From positions 1 to 33,927 of the forward strand of contig CAKRGX010000017.1 in NCBI GenBank assembly GCA_934338065.1: a stretch of DNA of 33,927 bases. The letters run 5' to 3'. Below the pieces are notes generated by a model that saw only the letters and a list, made by a program, of their open reading frames with translations, made no database searches and was not told the origin of the DNA. The translations under genes and the position numbers were made by a program. Positions 16,961 through 25,900 of this stretch are shown in pieces (the stretch's first letter is position 1; each line of letters starts with the position of its first letter). Source of the DNA: an uncultured Eubacterium sp. (lineage in GTDB: Bacteria > Bacillota > Clostridia > Lachnospirales > Lachnospiraceae).

Positions 16961-18694
16961 TTATTCAACGGAAACAAAGTAATAATATATCGGCTGACCA
17001 CCGTAGTGTATCTCTACTTCTACATCACTATCCATACGTTCCACTGCCTCCGCTATCTTTCCGGCATCCTCTTCAGACCCCTCTTCTCCATAATAAATAG
17101 TAACGATTTCTGACTCTTCATCCATCATCTTCCTGAGCAGATCAACCGTTGTAGCTACAATATCCGTACCTACTGTCTCAATAGTCTTGTCACTAAGCCC
17201 CATAATATCTCCGGCTTTGATTTCTTTCCCATCAATAGATGTGTCACGAACGGCATAAGTGATCTGTCCCGATTTAACTTCAGAAAGCCCTTCTGTCATT
17301 GCCTTCTCATTCTCTTCCGCAGTCATACCCTCAACAAAATTAATCATGGCTGATATTCCTTGTGGAATATTTTTAGTAGGAATAACCACAATTTTTTTGT
17401 CCTTCGTCAATTCTCTCGCCTGTTCTGCTGCCAGAATAATATTACCATTATTGGGAAGGACAAATATATTATCCGCATTTACCTGATCGATTGCCCCAAG
17501 AATGTCATCCGTACTCGGATTCATGGTCTGCCCGCCTTCAATGATATAATCAACACCCAGATCTTTGAATATTTCACTCAGCCCATCACCGACGGATACA
17601 CTGATAAATCCATTTTCCTTATGCTCCGGCTGCACAGTGACAAAACTGCCTTTTGTCTGATCTCCCATTGAGGTGGCCGCTGCGCCTTTCTCTTCTGTCT
17701 GGTCAGTCATTTTCTGCTGTTGTGCCATCTGCTGCGAGTTTTTGATCACACGTTCATTATGCTCTTCTCTCATGTTGTCAATCTTCATCCGGGTAAGAGA
17801 ACCATAAGTCAGTGCCTTTTGGATTGCCAGTCCCGGGTCATTTGTATGCACATGAATCTTTACGATATCATCATCTGCAACGCAAACAATTGAATCACCA
17901 ATCGACTCCAAATATGCTTTGAATTCTCTTTCATCCTTAATGGTAAAATTCTTTTCCAGCATAATGATAAATTCTGTACAATACCCAAATTTAATATCTG
18001 CATCGGCAATCACCTCTGTTCTGGCACCACCCCGGTCTGCCTTCGGTGTCGCTGCCTGTACTTCGTAATTCACTTCTTTTCCAATCAGTGCATCATAAGC
18101 ACCCTCTAACACGGTCAAAAGTCCCTCGCCGCCGGAGTCCACAACCCCTGCCTCCTTTAAAACGGCAAGCATCTCCGGTGTCTGCTCCAGTACAGTACGC
18201 ATATGCATAATGATTTCATTTAAAAATTCCGCCAGATTATCAGTCCGGCCGTTTAATTCTAACGCTTTGTCTGCTCCACCACGGGCAACAGTAAGTATTG
18301 TACCTTCCTTTGGCTTCATAACAGCCTTATAAGCAGATTCAACAGCCCGTTCAAAAGCCCTGGTCAATACAGCAACGGTCACCTCTTCTTCCTGTGCGAT
18401 TTCCTTTGTAAATCCACGAAGCAGTTGCGACAGGATAACCCCTGAATTCCCTCTGGCCCCGCGAAGAGACCCTCCGGAAATTGCTTTACACAGACTTTTC
18501 ATATTCGGATTGTCAAGAGCTGCCACTTCGCGCGCCGCTGCCATAATCGTCATAGTCATATTAGTTCCTGTATCTCCATCAGGAACCGGAAACACATTCA
18601 AATCATTTATTTTTTCTTTTTTTGCATCAATGGCATTTGCTCCTGCCAAAAAACACTTCTGTATCATATTGGCATCAATCGTCTTAATATTCAC
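16961..18694 (-). CDS. fakA: Fatty acid kinase A / DAK2-domain protein (YloV-type)
   Basis: FakA phosphorylates fatty acids held by a DegV-type FakB partner, feeding exogenous fatty acids into phospholipid. GGAGG lies eight bases before GTG at 18694, giving 577 residues; a TTG five codons upstream is inside that binding site. The N-terminal DAK2 kinase domain (about 5-205) has VFPVPDGDTGTNMTM and LRGARGNSGVILSQLL. The middle and C-terminal parts include KFGYCTEFIIMLE, VHVHTNDPG-like KIHVHTNDPGLAIQKAL, and FVLPNNGNIILAAEQA. Upstream yloU and the rpmB neighbourhood match the order in Bacillus. No fakB is seen here. Confidence 0.93.
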   Translation of the reverse strand: MNIKTIDANMIQKCFLAGANAIDAKKEKINDLNVFPVPDGDTGTNMTMTIMAAAREVAALDNPNMKSLCKAISGGSLRGARGNSGVILSQLLRGFTKEIAQEEEVTVAVLTRAFERAVESAYKAVMKPKEGTILTVARGGADKALELNGRTDNLAEFLNEIIMHMRTVLEQTPEMLAVLKEAGVVDSGGEGLLTVLEGAYDALIGKEVNYEVQAATPKADRGGARTEVIADADIKFGYCTEFIIMLEKNFTIKDEREFKAYLESIGDSIVCVADDDIVKIHVHTNDPGLAIQKALTYGSLTRMKIDNMREEHNERVIKNSQQMAQQQKMTDQTEEKGAAATSMGDQTKGSFVTVQPEHKENGFISVSVGDGLSEIFKDLGVDYIIEGGQTMNPSTDDILGAIDQVNADNIFVLPNNGNIILAAEQARELTKDKKIVVIPTKNIPQGISAMINFVEGMTAEENEKAMTEGLSEVKSGQITYAVRDTSIDGKEIKAGDIMGLSDKTIETVGTDIVATTVDLLRKMMDEESEIVTIYYGEEGSEEDAGKIAEAVERMDSDVEVEIHYGGQPIYYYFVSVE

Positions 18695-18726
18695 TTCTAT
18701 TTCCTCCAAAATATTTTGATTTGCGA

Positions 18727-19083
18727 TTAGTTAATAACTCTTACACCCTCCACGCAAACAGTAACCTTGCCAACTTCCATTCCTGTATATTCTTCAACTT
18801 TGTATTTAACATTGTCCACCAGATTTTCTGCCACAGCAAGAATACTAACCTCATACGCAACAATGATATGAAGTTCAATAAACAATCTGCCATCTTCTAT
18901 GGTAACATTTACGCCATGACGAAGATTATCTTTCTTTAGCAATTTTACAATACCATCGCGCATGCTGACGGATGCCATCCCTACAACACCAAAACATTCC
19001 ACTGCAGCCGATCCGGCATATTTTGCCAAAACATCCTCGTCTACGATGATTTTTCCCATATCCGTATCCATCTGTCCTTTCAT
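18727..19083 (-). CDS. Asp23/Gls24 family protein (YloU-type)
   Basis: The 118-residue form from the ATG at 19081-19083 begins MKGQMDTDMGKIIVDEDVLA and has GGAGGG upstream; six earlier codons are open but overlap the binding site. The Asp23 domain covers most of the protein (AVECFGVVGMASV, then LFIELHIIVAYEVSI, ending VNVCVEGV-like GKVTVCVEGVRVI). The family is linked to envelope or alkaline stress and to the fatty acid kinase operon. It is first in the operon and lies 32 bases before fakA. Confidence 0.9.
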   Translation of the reverse strand: MKGQMDTDMGKIIVDEDVLAKYAGSAAVECFGVVGMASVSMRDGIVKLLKKDNLRHGVNVTIEDGRLFIELHIIVAYEVSILAVAENLVDNVKYKVEEYTGMEVGKVTVCVEGVRVIN

Positions 19084-19168
19084 AATAACCCTCCAATCCA
19101 TCCTTTATTTTTATATCATATTGGCAATGCCAGGTTGAATAATCTGACAGTTCCCTCGTATGCCTACA

Positions 19169-19198
19169 ATTATATTCATTTTACACCATTATCATCAA
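19169..19198 (-). promoter_or_regulatory. Candidate promoter of the yloU-fakA-thrH-map-ABC operon
   Basis: On the minus strand TTGATG (19198-19193) is followed by 18 bases and TATAAT (19174-19169). An overlapping alternative, TTGATT with TAAAAT at 17-base spacing, lies slightly upstream. The leader would be about 80 nt. Confidence 0.55.
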
Positions 19199-19301
19199 AA
19201 AATCAATTACAACTCCATCTGAGAACATATGATGAGAATGGGTAACAAAATGCTCCTTCCTGCATAGACTGTTACTAATCTATTTTTTTCAGGTGATCCG
19301 C

Positions 19302-19445
19302 ATGAAACGGCTCATTGGATTTATTCTCTTCTGGATAGGTATCGGCATGTGTATCATGCTGTTCATGCGACACAGCTTGCTGGCAATTATGATCATCATT
19401 GCCTGTTTGGTATTAGGCTATAATTTATTTACCTCCTGCGATTAA
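19302..19445 (+). CDS. 47-residue membrane protein, uncharacterised
   Basis: The ATG at 19302 follows AGGTGAT and opens a 48-codon frame ending TAA at 19445. The product starts MKRLIGFILFWIGIGMCIML and has two hydrophobic helices (about 4-22 and 26-42) with a short MRHS turn between them, ending in YNLFTSCD. Two-helix spacing, a ribosome binding site and an immediately following strong terminator (19454-19501) support a real gene. It is the only plus-strand gene in this region, between rpmB and yloU. Its function is unknown; a role as a small membrane regulator or assembly factor is only a guess. I could not identify its promoter. Confidence 0.7.
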   Translation: MKRLIGFILFWIGIGMCIMLFMRHSLLAIMIIIACLVLGYNLFTSCD

Positions 19446-19453
19446 TTTATAGC

Positions 19454-19501
19454 AAAAAAAGATACATACTTCTGCACAAGCACAAGTATGTATCTTTTTT
19501 T
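19454..19501. terminator. Strong bidirectional rho-independent terminator
   Basis: AAAAAAAGATACATACTT (19454-19471) pairs perfectly with its complement at 19484-19501 around a 12-nt loop, giving an 18-bp stem with T runs in both directions. It serves the 47-residue protein on the plus strand and rpmB on the minus strand, which converge on it. Confidence 0.95.
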
Positions 19502-19525
19502 GATTTATGCACGGCTCAACCGCGA

Positions 19526-19711
19526 CTACGCTCTCTCTACTTTACCAGAACGAAGGCATGAAGTACATACATACATTTTCTTTGTACCACCGTTCACCTT
19601 TACTCTAACAGATTTCAAATTCGATTTCCAAATCTTATTGCTTCTTCTATGAGAGTGGCTGACAGCGTTACCAAAATGCACGCCTTTTCCACATACTGCA
19701 CATTTAGCCAT
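19526..19711 (-). CDS. rpmB: 50S ribosomal protein L28
   Basis: The 61-residue protein starts MAKCAVCGKGVHFGNAVSHS and ends with YVCTSCLRSGKVERA. It is the zinc-binding form of L28: CAVC near the start and CTSC near the end supply four cysteines. The ATG at 19709-19711 follows AAGGAGG; three further upstream codons are spurious. It is transcribed alone from the promoter at 19793-19821 and ends at the two-way terminator. It neighbours yloU/fakA as in many Firmicutes, though here all three are on the same strand. Confidence 0.98.
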   Translation of the reverse strand: MAKCAVCGKGVHFGNAVSHSHRRSNKIWKSNLKSVRVKVNGGTKKMYVCTSCLRSGKVERA

Positions 19712-19792
19712 GAAAAGCACCTCCTTCTGCTTAGACTTCGCATGTCTCTTTTATATGATAAATTTATATATCTCACACACGACAACACGAAT

Positions 19793-19821
19793 ATTCTAGC
19801 AAAATTCTACTCGTTTTGCAA
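19793..19821 (-). promoter_or_regulatory. Strong promoter of rpmB
   Basis: TTGCAA (19821-19816) and TAGAAT (19798-19793) are separated by 17 bases on the minus strand. The -10 is preceded by TGC, an extended -10 motif. The leader is about 75-80 nt. Flanking DNA is very AT-rich, as with UP elements. Confidence 0.85.
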
Positions 19822-19922
19822 GCATAATTTTATTTTTTTTCATATTTTTAAGAATTATTTTCCAACAGAGCAAAAAAACAGCCTATTTGCAGAATAATTT
19901 TCCATTCTTCCCCACATTTTTA

Positions 19923-20300
19923 CTATTCGATCTCTGCCTCTTCAGAAGTATTTTTTTCCTTCTTCTTAGAAAACTTATCTACAAAGTCCGGTACCATATC
20001 CAAAATTTTTGTTATTCCATCCTGATTTTTTACATTAACTAATTTGGAAGTACCATCTTTTATAACAAGTACGGCACTTGGCTGTATTTTACCGCCCATG
20101 CCGCCACCGCCGTTATTTTTCTTCTCATTTTCATTGGCAAAGGCACCTGCTGCCACACCAAAACTCACATCGACCAGCGGAAGAACGACCGTTCCATCGT
20201 CAAAACGAACCGCATCCCCTACTACCGTCTTTGTTGTAATAAACGCATCCATTCCCTTAAACAGGGATTCTACCGTATTACTAAAACTATTTTCTGCCAT
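19923..20300 (-). CDS. gerW: GerW/YtfJ family sporulation protein
   Basis: The 125-residue protein matches the GerW (YtfJ) family, linked in Bacillus to spore germination. It shows ENSFSNTVESLFKGMDAF, VVGDAVRFDDGTVVLPLVDV, FGVAAGAFA, a glycine-rich loop (NGGGGMGGKI) and PSAVLVIKDGTSKLVNV. The charged tail (KKKEKNTSEEAEIE) is variable. GGAGG precedes the ATG. It lies two bases after the DUF2953 gene, the same pairing as ytfI-ytfJ in Bacillus, which supports both calls. No clear terminator is seen downstream. Confidence 0.9.
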   Translation of the reverse strand: MAENSFSNTVESLFKGMDAFITTKTVVGDAVRFDDGTVVLPLVDVSFGVAAGAFANENEKKNNGGGGMGGKIQPSAVLVIKDGTSKLVNVKNQDGITKILDMVPDFVDKFSKKKEKNTSEEAEIE

Positions 20301-20302
20301 GC

Positions 20303-21121
20303 CTATACAGCCTCCTTTTTTACTTGATTAATCTGTTTCCATAAACGTTTGCACTCTCTATCCTGATAGATACGAAGGATGAGTCTTAGAAAATAGATCA
20401 CCCTCAATCTCCCTCTCATATATCCTTCTGCTTCAAAACGTTTCTCCTCAAAATCCGGCGCAATATGAACATTATCCTGATAGATAAACGGAAATAAGCT
20501 TATTCCCCCGATCAAAAGCCCTGTCGTACACGGATCACCTGTACCTAAAATAGCAGTTCCGCAGATCCGGGTCGGTGACAGATAACGTATCATCCGTTGG
20601 ATTTCTTTTAGTATCCGACAGATCACCCGGCGATTTTCCGTATCCTTTACCAGTCCAATTATACCCGATACACCAGTAAATGAAAAGGGGTTTTTCTTCT
20701 GTTTTACGCTCTTGTGTCTTTTTTTCTTTCCAAAGTCTTTTTTTCGACAAACATCTTCTTTTATTATCTTCTCTCCGCGAAAAGTTTCCTTCTGTTTTTT
20801 CTCCGTATCACAATGTGGCGTCTCCCGTTTATCAATACTACTCTCGGCTTTTTTATCTTTTTGTTTTCCACCAGCCAGACACTTGACCGGAATTCCCAAT
20901 ATTTTTAAAATTATTTTATCAGAATCTCTCTTTTTTACAATAACTGCCAGAGATAACAACCAGCTAAACCGGAAACAATACGTTATTTTTCCACGATTGC
21001 TCCCCTCTACACGATAACGAACAGGAACAAACAAAACGAACGCACCAAGAAACAGAAGCACTCCTATAATGCCCCCCAGCAATATTCCTATCCATTTGAG
21101 AATTGCAAATACAATCCACAT
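20303..21121 (-). CDS. DUF2953 membrane-anchored protein (YtfI-like)
   Basis: The 272-residue protein has one N-terminal membrane helix (about 5-32, LKWIGILLGGIIGVLLFLGA) followed by VPVRYRVEG, the usual DUF2953 start. A lysine/glutamate-rich low-complexity segment covers about 85-150. The C-terminal part has SPTRICGTAILGTGDPCTTG, then PDFEEKRFEAEGYMRGRLRV, the conserved end of the family. It is paired with gerW. The function is unknown, with a sporulation-related role inferred from the partner. AGGAG precedes the ATG. Confidence 0.82.
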   Translation of the reverse strand: MWIVFAILKWIGILLGGIIGVLLFLGAFVLFVPVRYRVEGSNRGKITYCFRFSWLLSLAVIVKKRDSDKIILKILGIPVKCLAGGKQKDKKAESSIDKRETPHCDTEKKQKETFRGEKIIKEDVCRKKDFGKKKRHKSVKQKKNPFSFTGVSGIIGLVKDTENRRVICRILKEIQRMIRYLSPTRICGTAILGTGDPCTTGLLIGGISLFPFIYQDNVHIAPDFEEKRFEAEGYMRGRLRVIYFLRLILRIYQDRECKRLWKQINQVKKEAV

Positions 21122-21141
21122 GCTGTCTCCTACTTTCCTTA

Positions 21142-21158
21142 TGATAGCACCGCTATCA
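21142..21158 (-). other. Intergenic stem-loop upstream of the DUF2953 gene
   Basis: TGATAGC and GCTATCA form a perfect 7-bp stem with a 3-nt loop in the 59-base gap between the 110-residue protein gene and the DUF2953 gene. No T run follows, so it is more likely an mRNA processing or stability element, or an operator, than a terminator. Confidence 0.4.
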
Positions 21159-21180
21159 CACGTTCACTTCTTCTATCCTG

Positions 21181-21513
21181 CTACAAACGGACAAATTTCT
21201 TTCGCTCAAAGAATTCATTTGAATGGCAGATTCGTCCGTCCCTCCACATATTCTCTACCATCTGCTGCAACAATTCTCTAGCTGACTCCTGATCAGCAGC
21301 AAGCCCAACTATAAATATATCAAACATTGCATAACGCCGAAAAAACAACTGTCTTGTTTCCATTATTTCAAAAAGATTTTTTTCGTTTGCTGCCAGCGTA
21401 ATAGCAACATAGCTTTTTTTCCAGGGACGTCGTCTTTCAACCCGTTTTTTACACTTTTCAGGGTTTCTGGCAACCGTCTGATCCATATACAGTTCCGGAT
21501 ACCAATAAATCAT
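21181..21513 (-). CDS. Uncharacterised 110-residue protein, coupled to the gene before it
   Basis: The start is taken as the ATG at 21511-21513, which overlaps the stop of the upstream gene as ATGA and follows AAAAGGA; upstream in-frame ATG and other codons are also possible. The product begins MIYWYPELYMDQTV. It has a basic patch (KKRVERRRPWKK) and then YVAITLAANEKNLFEIM, FDIFIVGLAADQESARELLQQ and an aromatic/charged tail. The alternation of beta strands and helices suggests a compact alpha/beta domain. There is no membrane segment or catalytic motif that I recognise. Its tight coupling to the 463-residue protein suggests they act together. Confidence 0.7.
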   Translation of the reverse strand: MIYWYPELYMDQTVARNPEKCKKRVERRRPWKKSYVAITLAANEKNLFEIMETRQLFFRRYAMFDIFIVGLAADQESARELLQQMVENMWRDGRICHSNEFFERKKFVRL

Positions 21514-22901
21514 GAACACCATTCCTTTTCTTCCTGCATCAAATCCCACAACATAGTCATTACAATAGCCTTTTCTGATTTAACCTGACATCCAAGCAGA
21601 TTTACACGCAGGTATTCTTCCACTTCCTGAGAACTTTGAAACATCATTGGCAGTTTTTCCAATATCTGTCCCATGACAGCACGTTTGACCGGACGCGAGA
21701 GCCGGCTGAATTGATCCGATAACTCTGCCAGCAGTTTTTTCTCACACTCTTTCACATAAGCAGCATCCGCTTTTTTTTCGTCATTTACCTGCTCCAGATT
21801 AATAAAGAGACTATCCGACAAGAGATTGGCAACCAAAGAAAAATCATCAAAAAATGCCGTGAGAGACATTTTTTCCAACTGGTCCCGATAGGATTGTTTT
21901 ATTTCAAACAAAACTGACTCCAGATAACTCGACCTTTCTACGCAGGATTCGATACGCCCTTCCAGAGGAATCAGCATCTCCGCTTTATACTGTCTTAAAG
22001 CCAGACAGTTCCAAATGGAACGGCCGGCTTTTACTAGTTTACTTTGTTCTTCTACGTATGGCAGAACAAGAGACATAGCATAAATACCATTCACAACCTT
22101 CTGCACACTATAATAAAAATCCGTCAATTCATGAATCATCTTCGCAGCTTTCTCAAGCACCTGAGTCATGTCGTTATATTGCAGTTCCGTCATATTGGTA
22201 TAGTCTGCCTCCTCCAGTTTGGTCAGCAGCTCTTCAAAATCCGTATATTCTCCTACATAATGTTTTGGTTCGTAAAGCATAGCAGAAGTGCGGAGAATAT
22301 AAATAAAATCATCCAGCGCAGAACAATCGCCCCCTTGATACAAAGTAAGCGCATCACTTATCTTTTCAAAGAATTTATTCTTTGTCAGATGAACCGGGAC
22401 CTGACTAACAACCAGACGCAGTTTATCCCGCACCACACTCTGATCTTTATCTCCAAAAAGATACCCTAGAAGCTGCTGTATATACTCTTCATCCGGATAT
22501 GCGGATAGTTTAGCTGTAATCTCTTTTTCAGAAAGATAACTATACTCCATACGATTCAGCACATATTCATAACATATCAGGCGATCCGTATAAGCAGTAA
22601 AAAGGTCCATCCTTGCCGTAATATCTTCCCGGATTTTTCTCATCTGTTCTGCTAATTCACCATATGGGCAACTGCCGTCCCCCAGTTCTCCCAAAGTCTG
22701 AAGCACACGATCGATCATCGTGCTTTCACGCTCTGCCAATTCTTTCTTTTCCTCCTCAACTTCTTCCAGCAAAGTGTAGGCAGAAAATGTTAATTCCAAT
22801 GTTCCATACTCACTATAAGTCTGTATGGCTTCTTTTTTATAACGTTCCAGATTTTGTTCTAAGTTTTTTCCTTTATGAATATCATGAATTAATTTTTTCA
22901 A
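21510..22901 (-). CDS. Uncharacterised helical 463-residue protein
   Basis: I do not recognise the family. The gene starts with TTG at 22901, preceded by AAGGA eight bases upstream. The protein is soluble, acidic and almost wholly alpha-helical, with coiled-coil-like stretches near residues 40-60 (LEEVEEEKKELAERESTMID) and 310-345. It has no signal peptide or membrane helix. One hydrophobic helix-rich segment lies near residues 270-290 (VVNGIYAMSLVLPYVEE). It is 17 bases downstream of the double glycosyltransferase gene and overlaps the next gene by four bases. A scaffold or regulator of envelope glycosylation is a guess from context only. Confidence 0.75.
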   Translation of the reverse strand: MKKLIHDIHKGKNLEQNLERYKKEAIQTYSEYGTLELTFSAYTLLEEVEEEKKELAERESTMIDRVLQTLGELGDGSCPYGELAEQMRKIREDITARMDLFTAYTDRLICYEYVLNRMEYSYLSEKEITAKLSAYPDEEYIQQLLGYLFGDKDQSVVRDKLRLVVSQVPVHLTKNKFFEKISDALTLYQGGDCSALDDFIYILRTSAMLYEPKHYVGEYTDFEELLTKLEEADYTNMTELQYNDMTQVLEKAAKMIHELTDFYYSVQKVVNGIYAMSLVLPYVEEQSKLVKAGRSIWNCLALRQYKAEMLIPLEGRIESCVERSSYLESVLFEIKQSYRDQLEKMSLTAFFDDFSLVANLLSDSLFINLEQVNDEKKADAAYVKECEKKLLAELSDQFSRLSRPVKRAVMGQILEKLPMMFQSSQEVEEYLRVNLLGCQVKSEKAIVMTMLWDLMQEEKEWCS

Positions 22902-22918
22902 AAGTCATGTCCTTCTTT

Positions 22919-25900
22919 CTAACTAACAAGCTGCCAGCCTTTCATCCAGCGCAATCCATCTCTTACCAGTCCCTCAATAACCGGCTGTCCGGACAAAACA
23001 GGGTAAAATAACAAGAATAGTAAAAATGCGGCAGCCAGATATACCAGGCACCATCGCAGCCATTTTTTATTGTATTCCGTAATCTTAACCATACTGTACA
23101 CGATCATCATGGCAATAAACGGAACGCTCGGGAAGAAGTGATAGGCAAATGTGCAGCGTGGCACTAATACCCACGGCAGATACTGCACAGCAAAAGCAAA
23201 TATCATAAATGCAACGACACGCTCTCCCCTGCTGATCAACTGTATACATAAGAAGCCAAATCCGGCAATTCCAAGAAGGATAAACGGCACACCGTACCAT
23301 CCCCATTGGCTAAACACTTCTGTATCTGCGATATCCGTATATTTGGTCTGTCTCAGGACAAGTGAATACAATGCCAGGAAAATAGCGGTGACACATCCGG
23401 CCCATTGAACCCATTGTGTCTGTATGCTTCCTAATTTACTGCACAATTTTCTCTTTGCACTGAATGGACAGGTCACAAACAGGAACGCAGGGATTCCGGC
23501 CCACCATACAAGCGGATTTCCAAACGCACTGATTCCTTCCTTCAGTCCGTTGCTCAATGTCTGGCAATAATAATACATTGGCCGGATCATCGTTGGCCAT
23601 TCATACCAGGCGGATGAAAATGGATGCGTAGCATCCAGGTCATGGTGATACGTATACATTGCCTTTTGATTATTCAGCATCTTACCAACCAGTTCATAGA
23701 AAGGTTTGCCGGTATTATCACGCAGCATCTGAACAAAACCTGCCAGAGGTCCATTATCCCAATCCTGTCCAAACCGTGCTGTATTTCCTCCTCCACCAAC
23801 AGAAGCGAAATCATCAAACGGTATATAAGCACAAAGGTAAATTGTTCCGGCAAGAATAACAAAGAACAAAATACAGAATAGCAGCGTCGCAATCAACTTT
23901 CGAGGGAACACCTCAATAATATGCTGATGTGAGATTCCCTCTGTAGATCCGGATGGATTTTTTTTGGCCAGACGGTATTCATAAAATCTCCAAACCATGA
24001 TAGCTGCGAAAAATACCCCCAGACCAGCCGAAGCATAAACAGCAGTCCATTTGGATGCACAGCCCAGTCCCATCATGATAGCACTAAGACCAAGTGGAAT
24101 AAATGTCTTCCACAATTTCGTATCGTAAAAGCTTGTCTGGCTATACCAATACATGAAGAAGAACATAGCAATAATGAAAAATGTACCATACACATCAATG
24201 GTAGAAATACGTGTCTGCGTAAAATGCATAAAATCAAAAGCAAACAAGAACGTAAGTCCTCCGGCAGCCCATGTTCTGGCACCAAAGAGTCTTCTGGCAA
24301 ATAAATACATAAACGGCAGCATAGCGATGCCAAACAGCACACCGATCACACGCCATCCAAAAGGATTCATGCCAAATGCACGGATTCCCAGACTGATAAA
24401 CCATTTACCAAGAGGCGGGTGAGTCCACTCATAATTGCTGATACCATGAATCATTTCATAAGCTGTTTTCGCATGATAGATCTCATCAAAATATGTTCCA
24501 CTACGGAATGTAATCGCTTTATTATATCCATCCTGCTCATCAAATAATGAGTCACCACCTTCGCTGTCAATTATCTTCACAACATGGTTTTCACTATTCG
24601 TCACAACAAGTTCATTAAGAGAAGTATCCTTTTGCAGCGTAGTAATACGAATATAGCGGTACGGCTCGTTACTGAAGGTGTAATTATCCACATTATCAGC
24701 AGTAGATGTCTGTCGTAAGATACTCCATCCATCAGCATCCCCTGTGATCAGTTCTCCCATAGATGTATACGTGATCTTATCGTCACTTGACTTTGCTGTT
24801 TCTATCTTAAACTTCTGTCCAGCCTTCTTCTTTGAATATCCTCGCAGCAAAGCAAAGTATTGATCCGATCCCAGATCAATCGTAACTGTTGTGCCTTCTC
24901 CGGATGCCAGCCACTCTGTCTTTGGAGCATCTTCCTGTGGTTCAAAGCATTGTTGCTCATCAAATAACATGGGATAATCCGACTGATTAACCGGATTGAT
25001 CACATTGCCATCTTTGTCTGTTACAACAATTTCATTCAGCATAACTGTTTCATTCGCAAGATCATTTGTTGCAGTAAGGCGGATATAACGGTAGTCTTTA
25101 TCCCACTCATAACGATCCGGTCCTTCTTCCTGTGAATCTTCTTTCCAGGTCTTCATCATGTCCCAGCAGAATACGCTGGAAGCACGAACAGTTCCTTTAT
25201 TTTCATAGGTCTGCCCGTCCTGGGAAGCTTCTAATGTAAAGGTACGGTTTTCCTTAACACCAAGGTACGTGTAGATCATTCCGATATCTTTATTATCTCC
25301 CAGATCTAACATAATCGAATTATTTTCCTGTGTTGCACACCAGTTTGTCTCCGGTGCCTTCCGGTCACCGAGATCATAGAATGCAAACGCACTATACAAA
25401 ACAAGGATAACAAATAACACAATCCAATCCCATTTCGTAAATCCCGGCATTTTTTTCGAAGAATGAATGTGTAACACATATTCACTCCACTTTTTCTTCT
25501 CTTTTACTTCCTGATTCTTCTGAATATAATTTACTGCTCCACGCTTTTTCGCACCTTTTCTCTCTTCCAGTTCACCCATAGAAGAACGCGAAAATATAGC
25601 AACAAATAAATAAGTAAACATCACAAGAGTAAGAAGCGATACGATTCCCACAAGACTTCCTCTCGGCGCAGTGTTCTGATTTTCCTCAATGTACGCCCAC
25701 AGAACATGTCCCACATTCAGAAAATGTAAAACAGAGAAGCCAACATAAGTGAAAAACAGTTCTTTTGTCGGTTTGACCAAAAAGGCAGCCAGCAGCAGAA
25801 TAATGATCGGGAATAAATATCTTTCATGCATTCTTACAGAGAATAAGAACATATTCGCAATCAAAACTGCCATTGATAAAAAATATCTGGATTTGTCTTC

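Noticed and set aside
19841..19900. Possible terminator after gerW
   Set aside because: The only pairing found (GCAAA with TTTGC) places the T run within the stem rather than after it, so it does not fit a rho-independent terminator.
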